DNA of 23,077 nucleotides, taken from assembly GCA_944331815.1 (NCBI GenBank), contig CALVIQ010000092.1:1-23077 (forward strand), given 5' to 3'. Made by a program: the position numbers and the translations under genes. Below, piece after piece: positions 1 through 5,924 of this stretch (its first letter is position 1; every line of letters begins with the position of its first letter). The notes below the pieces were generated by a model that worked only from the letters and a program-made list of their open reading frames with translations, had not been told where the DNA came from and ran no database searches. Origin of the DNA: an uncultured Bacilli bacterium. Lineage in GTDB: Bacteria > Bacillota_I > Bacilli_A > RF39 > UBA660.

Positions 1-71
1 TAATAGTAAAATTTTGATAATAAGTATCAATTGTTTTGTTGTGTCTAAAATTAAACATAAAAGTTATATAA

Positions 72-109
72 ACAAAAAAGCAAGAATTTTTTTTCTAAAA
101 TTCTTGCTT
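72..109 (-). terminator. Rho-independent terminator after topA
   Basis: A perfect 13-bp inverted repeat (78-90 with 97-109, loop of 6) starts 20 bases past the topA stop. On the minus strand it is followed by a U-rich run (72-77). It may also act on plus-strand transcripts, because the loop is T-rich. To its left, 1-71 is AT-rich with no recognisable feature. Confidence 0.85.
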
Positions 110-128
110 AAGTTAATGACATTGGAAT

Positions 129-2150
129 TTAATCTTCTTTAACATAATCACAACTAGAACATTTTATTTTTTTTCCTTTAATAGTTAATAAACTATTACA
201 ATTTGGACATTTTTCATCTATTGGCATATCCCAAAAAGCAGTTTTACATTTTGGAAAATTATTGCATCCATAAAATATTTTTCCCTTTTTACTTTTTTTC
301 TCAATTATTTTACCATTGCAATTAGGACAATCCATAATTTCTTTTACTTCACTTGGTTTAATATATTTACAATTAGGATAATTACTACATGCAGTAAATT
401 CACCATACTTACCTTTTCTAATTACTAAATCACTACCACATTCTGGACATGCTTCACCTGTTTTAGTTGCTTCTTTTTTAGGCAATAAATCAAAAGCATT
501 TTTTAAGGCTGGTTCAAAATCATTATAAAAATCTTTTAAAGTTTTAACCCAATTTTCTTTTCCTTCGGCAATTTTATCTAAATCGTTTTCCATATTAGCT
601 GTATATTCAACATTAATTAAATGACTAAAACATTCTTGTAATTTATCAGTTATTTCGATACCAATATCAGTTGGAATAAATTTTTTATCTTCAATTGTAA
701 CATAATTTCTTTGCTTTAATGTTTCCATAGTTGTGGCATAAGTACTAGGTCTACCAATACCTAATTTTTCCATTTCTTCAATTAATTTTGCTTCCGTATA
801 TCTGCTAGGTGGCTTAGTAAAATGTTGTTCCTTAATTATTTCATTAGATACTAATACATTTGAATTGTAAGTTTCTAATGGTGGTAAAATCTTATCTTTT
901 GTATCTTCATAATCACTATAAACTTTTAAATAACCATCAAAATCTATAATTTGGCCAGTTGCCTTAAATTGATAATTATTATTATCTAAAATAACAGTTG
1001 TATTAATAGTAGTAGCATCTTTCATTAAACTTGCTAAAGCACGATAATAAATCATTTTATATAATTTATATTCATCATTAGATAAATAAGGTTTAACTGA
1101 TTCAGGAGTTCTATTAATACTAGTTGGCCTAATTGCTTCATGAGCATCTTGAACATTATCCATATTTTTATTAGATTTAACATAACCAATATATTCTTCA
1201 CCAAATTTATCTTTAATATAACCATATGTTGATTTAATAAATTCATCAGATAATCTAACAGAATCAGTTCTCATATAGGAAATCAAACCGACTGTTTCAT
1301 CTTTAAGTTCGATTCCTTCATATAGTTTTTGTGCTAAAGACATCGTCTTTTTTGCATTAAACCCCAATTTATTAGAAGCTAATCTTTGCAACGTACTTGT
1401 AATAAATGGTGGATTAGATTTCTTATTTTTAGTTTTCTTATCAACACTAACTATTTTAAACGTATTACCTAATTTATCTAATATTTCATTAGCTTTAGCC
1501 TCATTAGATATTTTTATATCTTTATTATTGTAATTAAACAAATCTGCTTCAAAATCTTTAAATATACCAGTAATAGTCCAATATTCTTCTGGATCGAATT
1601 TGTTTATTTCTCTTTCTTTATCAACAATTAATTTTAATGCCACACTTTGAACACGACCAGCACTAGTACCATCAGTTTTAGCTTGCATCAATTTACTTAA
1701 TCTAAAACCAATTATTCGATCTAATATTCTTCTTGTTTCTTGACTATTAACTAAATTTTGATCTATTTTTCTAGCATGTTTAAATGAATTAATAACTGCA
1801 TCTTTAGTTATTTCATTAAATACTATTCTCTGATAATTTTCATCTTTTAATTTTAAAGTGTCAAACAAATGCCAAGAAATTGCTTCTCCTTCACGATCGG
1901 GATCGGTTGCAAGATAGACAAAATCAGCTTTTTTAACTTCTTTTTTTAAATCGTTAATTAATTTAGATTTACCTTTAATTGTAATGTAATCAGGCTTAAA
2001 ATCATTTTCAATATCAACGCCTAATCCATATTTTCCTTTAGTTGATAAATCTCTTATATGACCTTTACTAGATAAAACTTCATAATCTTTACCTAGATAT
2101 TTTTCAATTGTTTTACTTTTACTTGGGGACTCAACAATAACTAATTTCAA
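129..2150 (-). CDS. topA: DNA topoisomerase I (type IA)
   Basis: Relaxes negative supercoils by transient cleavage of one DNA strand. The N-terminal Toprim domain begins with KLVIVESPSKSKTIEKYLG and carries DPDREGE near residues 83-89. The active-site tyrosine is in YMRTDS near residue 292. The C-terminus has three Cys4 zinc ribbons (about residues 568-595, 608-635 and 648-667), as is usual for Bacillota TopA. Start choice: GTG 2159 and ATG 2156 are possible, but the GAGGAG Shine-Dalgarno (2164-2159) would overlap or almost touch them. TTG 2150 sits 8 bases after it and gives MKLVIVESP, which matches the family N-terminus (673 aa). The gene is monocistronic, with its own consensus promoter and terminator. 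Identity is secure; the start codon is an inference. Confidence 0.97.
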   Translation of the reverse strand: MKLVIVESPSKSKTIEKYLGKDYEVLSSKGHIRDLSTKGKYGLGVDIENDFKPDYITIKGKSKLINDLKKEVKKADFVYLATDPDREGEAISWHLFDTLKLKDENYQRIVFNEITKDAVINSFKHARKIDQNLVNSQETRRILDRIIGFRLSKLMQAKTDGTSAGRVQSVALKLIVDKEREINKFDPEEYWTITGIFKDFEADLFNYNNKDIKISNEAKANEILDKLGNTFKIVSVDKKTKNKKSNPPFITSTLQRLASNKLGFNAKKTMSLAQKLYEGIELKDETVGLISYMRTDSVRLSDEFIKSTYGYIKDKFGEEYIGYVKSNKNMDNVQDAHEAIRPTSINRTPESVKPYLSNDEYKLYKMIYYRALASLMKDATTINTTVILDNNNYQFKATGQIIDFDGYLKVYSDYEDTKDKILPPLETYNSNVLVSNEIIKEQHFTKPPSRYTEAKLIEEMEKLGIGRPSTYATTMETLKQRNYVTIEDKKFIPTDIGIEITDKLQECFSHLINVEYTANMENDLDKIAEGKENWVKTLKDFYNDFEPALKNAFDLLPKKEATKTGEACPECGSDLVIRKGKYGEFTACSNYPNCKYIKPSEVKEIMDCPNCNGKIIEKKSKKGKIFYGCNNFPKCKTAFWDMPIDEKCPNCNSLLTIKGKKIKCSSCDYVKED

Positions 2151-2172
2151 TATCATCACTCCTCGAATATAA

Positions 2173-2201
2173 TTTATACACTATTATTTTTACCTTGTCA
2201 A
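2173..2201 (-). promoter_or_regulatory. Sigma-A promoter of topA
   Basis: -35 TTGACA (2201-2196), 17-bp spacer, -10 TATAAA (2178-2173). The -35 box directly follows the U-run of the sigE terminator. The predicted transcription start is about 15 bases before the TTG start codon, so the leader is very short. Confidence 0.8.
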
Positions 2202-2203
2202 GA

Positions 2204-2237
2204 GAAAAAGACTTAACTATTTATTCTTTTAAGTCTT
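2204..2237 (-). terminator. Terminator overlapping the 3' end of sigE
   Basis: A 9-bp perfect stem (AAGACTTAA with TTAAGTCTT; 2229-2237 with 2208-2216), 12-base loop, then a U-rich run. The 5' arm is made of the last sense codons of sigE and the 3' arm contains its stop codon, so the hairpin is partly coding. Confidence 0.75.
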
Positions 2238-2896
2238 CTAATAACTTTTTTTTCTATTCTAGAAATATATGATTGTGATATACCTAACATTTCAGCAACT
2301 TCTTTTTGCGTTTTTTCTTCATTATCATATAAACCATATCTTAAGACTATTATTTCTTTGTCCCTTTTATTTAAATTATTTATTTCATTATATAATATTT
2401 TTTTATTTGTTTCCTCTTCTAATCCTTTAGTAACTATATCTGGTTCCGTACCTAATATATCTTCTAAGTGTAGCTCATTTCCCTCTGCATCATAGCTCAA
2501 ACTATCTTCAAAACTAACTTCACCTTTTCTTTTTTTATTTTTTCTTAAAAACATTAAAATTTCATTATCAATGCAACGTGAAGCATAAGTTGCCAATTTA
2601 ATATTTTTATCTAATTTATAAGTATTAACCCCTTTAATTAATCCAATAGTTCCGATACTAACTAAATCTTCTAAATCAACTTTAGTATTTTCATATTTTT
2701 TTGCTAAAAAAACCACTAATCTTAAATTATGTTCGATTAACTTAGCACGTGCAAATTCATCTCCTTCCATAGACTTAGTCACATATAATATTTCTTCTTC
2801 TTTTGATAAAGGAGCTGGCAATTTATCAGCACTACCAACATAAAAAACTTCTTGTGTAAATAATTTTATAATTAATTTTTTTAATTTTGTTAACAA
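2213..2896 (-). CDS. sigE: Sporulation sigma factor pro-sigma-E
   Basis: Early mother-cell sigma factor, made as a membrane-associated precursor. Region 2 is clear (HNLRLVVFLAKKYENT, ISIGTIGLIKGVNTY, ATYASRCIDNEILMFLR) and region 4 ends with TQKEVAEMLGISQSYISRIEKK, closely like Bacillus SigE. The conserved segment after the pro-sequence (YVGSADKLPAPLSKEEE) begins near residue 19. The pro-peptide is therefore about 18 residues rather than the 27 of B. subtilis, but is still amphipathic and basic (LTKLKKLIIKLF). Translation starts at TTG 2896, one base after the spoIIGA stop, and the GGAGGG Shine-Dalgarno lies in the last spoIIGA codons, so the two genes look translationally coupled. Assignment to SigE rather than SigF/G/K rests on this pairing and on the N-terminus. 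Confidence 0.95.
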   Translation of the reverse strand: MLTKLKKLIIKLFTQEVFYVGSADKLPAPLSKEEEILYVTKSMEGDEFARAKLIEHNLRLVVFLAKKYENTKVDLEDLVSIGTIGLIKGVNTYKLDKNIKLATYASRCIDNEILMFLRKNKKRKGEVSFEDSLSYDAEGNELHLEDILGTEPDIVTKGLEEETNKKILYNEINNLNKRDKEIIVLRYGLYDNEEKTQKEVAEMLGISQSYISRIEKKVIRRLKRINS

Positions 2897-2897
2897 T

Positions 2898-3665
2898 TTA
2901 TCCCTCCAATATTTTTTTATTTAGCAAACAATCAACACCATCAAGTTTTATTTTGTCTTTTAAAATACCTACAACTACATTTTTTTTAATCATCCCTTCA
3001 ATTTCAATTTTATCTACTTTAAAACATTTAATTAATCCATCACCTTTAACGCACTTATAAGGTATGTAAAAAAAATTATCTAATTTTATTTCTTTGTCTA
3101 TTAGTATAACGGGTTTGTTTGTTATAGGTGTGACTAAATTATTACCAGTATCTAAAAATGAATTAAATAAATATTTTTTGTTTTTATAATAAATATTTAT
3201 TTTATAATAATTATTATAATTATTTTTTAAACATAATCCTTGTTTAATATAAATATATATAATAATTGGACTAAATATGATTAAAAAAATAACGTTAATC
3301 GATAATCCATTATTAATAAATATAATACCATATTGTTTATACGAAAATTCAACATTCAAAAAATATAAAAAACCACCTAAAACAATACTAGTCATATAAA
3401 GATATATTATGTTTTTTAATGTATATTTTATATTTTTAAAACCAAAACTAACTATTACCATAACTATACTCATAATTATTTTATATAAAAATAACATTAA
3501 TGAATTACTTACAAATAAAAATAAAATACTAATTCCTCCAATAAAAGAACCACCTAATATTTTATATATACTTACATTTCTTCGAAGTATAATTGAAACT
3601 GCTAATAGTAATAAAAAATCAAATATAAAATTTAAAATCATAATTAAATCTAAATATATTTTCGT
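2898..3665 (-). CDS. spoIIGA: Pro-sigma-E processing aspartic protease SpoIIGA
   Basis: Membrane protease that cleaves pro-sigma-E at the sporulation septum. The N-terminal half has about five hydrophobic segments. The C-terminal domain carries FLDTGNNLVTPITNKPVILID, the family's active-site D(T/S)GN signature (peptidase family A36). At about 250 residues it is shorter than B. subtilis SpoIIGA (about 309). The first ATG is at 3641, but the frame stays open upstream and encodes TKIYLDLI, matching the family N-terminus MKIYLDVI. It lies 10 bases after an AGGAGG site (3681-3676). I therefore place the start at ACG 3665, a near-cognate codon. The conservative alternative is ATG 3641 with a truncated first helix. 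An ATG at 3673 is out of frame and stops after 7 codons. Confidence 0.9.
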   Translation of the reverse strand, partial: TKIYLDLIMILNFIFDFLLLLAVSIILRRNVSIYKILGGSFIGGISILFLFVSNSLMLFLYKIIMSIVMVIVSFGFKNIKYTLKNIIYLYMTSIVLGGFLYFLNVEFSYKQYGIIFINNGLSINVIFLIIFSPIIIYIYIKQGLCLKNNYNNYYKINIYYKNKKYLFNSFLDTGNNLVTPITNKPVILIDKEIKLDNFFYIPYKCVKGDGLIKCFKVDKIEIEGMIKKNVVVGILKDKIKLDGVDCLLNKKILEG

Positions 3666-3685
3666 ATAATCATCACCTCCTTTTA

Positions 3686-3719
3686 ATTATAAAAAAAAAA
3701 TCATTAAAATTTTGTCAAT
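3686..3719 (-). promoter_or_regulatory. Putative Spo0A-dependent spoIIG promoter
   Basis: Minus-strand TTGACA (3718-3713) and TATAAT (3691-3686) are both consensus but are separated by 21 bp instead of 17. The opposite strand over the -35 reads TTTGTCAAT (3711-3719), 8 of 9 bases of the Spo0A box TTTGTCRAA. The B. subtilis spoIIG promoter is known for its 22-bp spacer and for Spo0A-P binding at the -35, so the architecture matches. The predicted transcription start falls at the edge of the spoIIGA Shine-Dalgarno. Function is inferred. Confidence 0.6.
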
Positions 3720-3729
3720 TTAATGATTT
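3691..3729 (-). terminator. Terminator overlapping the ftsW stop
   Basis: An 11-bp perfect stem (3719-3729 with 3698-3708), 10-base loop, then U-run 3697-3691. The ftsW stop codon is inside the hairpin. The loop contains the TTGACA and Spo0A-like box of the next promoter, and the U-run forms part of that promoter's spacer. Confidence 0.8.
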
Positions 3730-4898
3730 AATTTAAATTTTTCTAATTTTGTTTCAATATGTATTCTTTGAACAACAGCTAAAGAACACATTAAACTAAT
3801 TGCAAATGTACCACCATAAGATAAAAATGGAAGTGGTACACCAGTTAATGGTATTATGCCAAATAAACCACCTAAATTAATAAATATATGTAAAAATATA
3901 TATGTTGCTATACCTAAACAAATATATCTTCCTCTGATTGTTGTTGCATTAGTAGCAATTTTTAATATCCTAAACAAAACAAATATATAAGCTAAAAATA
4001 TAAAACTACATTTTATTGCACCATACTCTTCACCAATAATAGCAAATATACTATCAGTATGAGGTTCTGGAATATAAGAATATTTTTGTTTACTTTTTCC
4101 AATTCCTAATCCAAATAAGCCACCATCATTTAAAGCAATAAAACCATTACATATTTGATATCCTGTTGTTTCATATTTAGAACAAGGATTAAAAAAATCA
4201 AATCGTGATATCTGAGCATCACTTAATAAATATCCTTGTTTCATAACAACTGCTGACATACCTACAATACAAAGACAAAACATTAGTCCAATTATCTTTA
4301 ATTTATCTATTCTTCTAATAGGACTTGCTAAAAATAATACACCAAATATTCCCATCATTATTAATGCTCCACCCAAATCTTTTTGGCTAAATGTTAAAAT
4401 AGGAATTAAAACCGCTATTAGTAGTATTAAACTAATTTTAGACCATCTTTTTGGATTGTCAGAATTTAAAATGCGATAATTTTGTTCAAATAATATAGCA
4501 AATAACACAATCATTACAGGTTTAGCAAATTCACTAGGTTGTAAAGTACCAAATCCTGGAATTGGTAACCAGTTAGTTGCTCCATTGACTTCTTTTCCAA
4601 ATGGAAATAATAATATTACTAATCCTAAAACAATTAAATAAGCAAGCCATATTAAATTTTTATATACTTTTGTTTTCATATTCAAAATAATATAAGAGCT
4701 AATAAGACCAGCTATTAACATTTGTAATTGCTTGAAAAAATAATGATATGTTGAAACCTCATATCTAACTACAGCTTCACGACTTGAAGCTGTAACTATA
4801 TTTAATAAACCAAATAAGAAAAATAAAATAGTAACAATAAATAAAGATTTATCCATCTTACTAAATAAATTTTTTAGGTTTTTTAAGAACTTTTTCAT
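3720..4898 (-). CDS. ftsW: SEDS-family peptidoglycan glycosyltransferase, FtsW/SpoVE type
   Basis: Polytopic membrane protein of about ten hydrophobic segments that polymerises lipid II, working with a class B penicillin-binding protein. Family motifs are visible: TLQPSEFAKP, SQKDLGGAL, GLFGLGIGKSKQKYSYIPEPHTDSIFAIIGEE and, near the C-terminus, PLTGVPLPFLSYGG. The GYQ-to-GLGxGxSxQKxxYxPEPHTD block is typical of FtsW/SpoVE rather than RodA. Start: ATG 4898 is placed 5 bases after AGGTGG and gives MKKFLKNLKN (392 aa). The upstream ATG 4949 has no ribosome site and would cover the probable promoter. Being next to spoIIGA-sigE, it could be the sporulation paralogue SpoVE; the sequence alone does not separate it from the vegetative FtsW. 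Confidence 0.88.
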   Translation of the reverse strand: MKKFLKNLKNLFSKMDKSLFIVTILFFLFGLLNIVTASSREAVVRYEVSTYHYFFKQLQMLIAGLISSYIILNMKTKVYKNLIWLAYLIVLGLVILLFPFGKEVNGATNWLPIPGFGTLQPSEFAKPVMIVLFAILFEQNYRILNSDNPKRWSKISLILLIAVLIPILTFSQKDLGGALIMMGIFGVLFLASPIRRIDKLKIIGLMFCLCIVGMSAVVMKQGYLLSDAQISRFDFFNPCSKYETTGYQICNGFIALNDGGLFGLGIGKSKQKYSYIPEPHTDSIFAIIGEEYGAIKCSFIFLAYIFVLFRILKIATNATTIRGRYICLGIATYIFLHIFINLGGLFGIIPLTGVPLPFLSYGGTFAISLMCSLAVVQRIHIETKLEKFKLNH

Positions 4899-4915
4899 AC
4901 CTTCCACCTTATAAT

Positions 4916-4944
4916 ATGATATCACATATTTACAAATTTGAAAA
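4916..4944 (-). promoter_or_regulatory. Putative promoter of ftsW
   Basis: Extended -10 TGA-TATCAT (-10 at 4921-4916) with a weak -35 TTTTCA (4944-4939) and a 17-bp spacer. The Shine-Dalgarno begins about 6 bases after the -10, so the leader would be close to minimal. Confidence 0.4.
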
Positions 4945-5027
4945 CACAAATATTTAAATTTAGGTATTTTAAATGAACAAATTATCTAAATAATAATAAA
5001 ATATATTAGCTAGAAGGAGGTAATAAT

Positions 5028-5210
5028 ATGTATTACTACGGAGGATATAGCGGTTATGGTTACAATCAACCATATGGCTATGGATACGGTTCTGGATATG
5101 GAGCTGCTATCATTTTAGTTTTATTTATTTTATTAGTAATAATCATTGGTGCCAGAGCATTTGAAAGCAACTGTGGCTGTCATACTCAATCACCTTGCCA
5201 AGGAAGATAA
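5028..5210 (+). CDS. YjcZ-like small sporulation-associated membrane peptide
   Basis: A 60-residue peptide. The Tyr/Gly-rich head (residues 1-26, with repeated GYGY/GSGYG) is followed by one strongly hydrophobic helix (GAAIILVLFILLVIIIGARAF, about 25-45), as in the YjcZ family of tiny Bacillus membrane proteins seen with spore coats. Unusual is the C-terminal tail with three cysteines (NCGCHTQSPCQGR), which most short family members lack. A strong AAGGAGG site lies 7 bases before the ATG. It stands alone, divergent from ftsW. No clear sigma-A promoter is visible, which would fit a sporulation sigma factor, but I see no convincing sigma-E or sigma-K box. Function is unknown. Confidence 0.8.
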   Translation: MYYYGGYSGYGYNQPYGYGYGSGYGAAIILVLFILLVIIIGARAFESNCGCHTQSPCQGR

Positions 5211-5225
5211 TCTTCCTTTTATTTT
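5200..5225 (+). terminator. Terminator with the stop codon as its loop
   Basis: AAGGAAGA (5200-5207), loop TAA (the stop codon of the YjcZ-like gene), TCTTCCTT (5211-5218), then a T-rich run. The 8-bp stem is perfect and its 5' arm is coding. Confidence 0.8.
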
Positions 5226-5251
5226 GCAATTTTTAAAAAATGTGGTAAAAT
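5224..5251 (+). promoter_or_regulatory. Promoter of def
   Basis: TTGCAA (5224-5229), 16-bp spacer, extended -10 TGG-TAAAAT (-10 at 5246-5251). It starts inside the T-run of the preceding terminator. The predicted start near 5258 leaves a leader of about 18 bases. Confidence 0.6.
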
Positions 5252-5275
5252 ACTTGTGTTGTGGGAGTTGATATT

Positions 5276-5824
5276 ATGTTTAAAAAATTAGATATATTAG
5301 ATGAAAAAGATAAAAGATTAAGAATAATTAGCAAAGATGCTACCTTTCCATTATCAAAAGAAGATAAAGATTTGATCAAAAGAGCTATTGATGAATTAAC
5401 ATTTAGTCAAATAGAGGATTTAGCAACTAAATATGAATTAAGACCAGGTATGGGTTTAGCATTTCCACAATTAGGTTTAAATAAAAGAATTATAATAATT
5501 GTCCATGAAGTTAAAGATGGAGTTTTTGATGAATATGTGTTTGTTAATCCTAAAATAGTGTCATATTCTAATGAAATGATTGCAGCTGATGTTGGTGAAG
5601 GATGCCTATCAGTGAATCGTGAAGTTGAAGGACATGTTCCAAGATACGCAAGAGTTACAATCGAAGGATATGATATTGATGGTAACAAAATAAAAGTACG
5701 AGCAAGAGAAGAATTATCAATTGCTTTCCAACATGAAATAGATCATCTAAATGGTATCTTATTTTATGATAGAATTAATAAAGATAAACCATTCTTTAAC
5801 GAAAATGAAATTAGATTAATTTAA
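5276..5824 (+). CDS. def: Peptide deformylase
   Basis: Removes the N-formyl group from nascent proteins in the cytoplasm, using a metal ion. All three family motifs are present: GMGLAFPQLG (motif 1, GxGLAAxQ type), EGCLSV (motif 2, metal-binding Cys) and QHEIDHLNG (motif 3, HExxH). At 182 residues with extra residues between motifs 1 and 2, it fits the Gram-positive type 2 enzymes. Start: ATG 5276 follows GGGAG (5263-5267) by 8 bases. A GTG at 5261 is in frame but its codon runs into that ribosome site, so I reject it. The gene is a single transcription unit with its own promoter and terminator, convergent with smc. Confidence 0.95.
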   Translation: MFKKLDILDEKDKRLRIISKDATFPLSKEDKDLIKRAIDELTFSQIEDLATKYELRPGMGLAFPQLGLNKRIIIIVHEVKDGVFDEYVFVNPKIVSYSNEMIAADVGEGCLSVNREVEGHVPRYARVTIEGYDIDGNKIKVRAREELSIAFQHEIDHLNGILFYDRINKDKPFFNENEIRLI

Positions 5825-5843
5825 AATTTTTATAATAATACTT

Positions 5844-5868
5844 AAAAGGAAATTTTTTCCTTTTTTAT
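5844..5868 (+). terminator. Terminator of def
   Basis: AAAAGGAAA (5844-5852) pairs with TTTCCTTTT (5856-5864) across a 3-base loop, followed by more T. Confidence 0.8.
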
Positions 5869-5892
5869 ATTTCAAAAAATAATCTTTTAAAT

Positions 5893-5924
5893 ATAAAAAA
5901 GAAGAAATTCATTCTATTTCTTCT
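5893..5924 (-). terminator. Terminator overlapping the smc stop
   Basis: A 9-bp perfect stem (5916-5924 with 5900-5908) with the smc TGA in the 7-base loop, then a U-run 5899-5894. It ends the tcdA-to-smc operon. Confidence 0.8.

Noticed and set aside
1052..1246. Minus-strand 64-residue frame inside topA
   Set aside because: It lies in another frame of a secure gene, is Leu/Ile/Met-rich as AT-rich shadows are, and has no ribosome site.
4899..4949. Upstream start of the ftsW-type gene (ATG 4949)
   Set aside because: No Shine-Dalgarno, and it covers the probable promoter; ATG 4898 has a good site and the family-like N-terminus.
5407..5688. Minus-strand 93-residue frame
   Set aside because: Antisense to def, whose catalytic motifs fix the coding strand.
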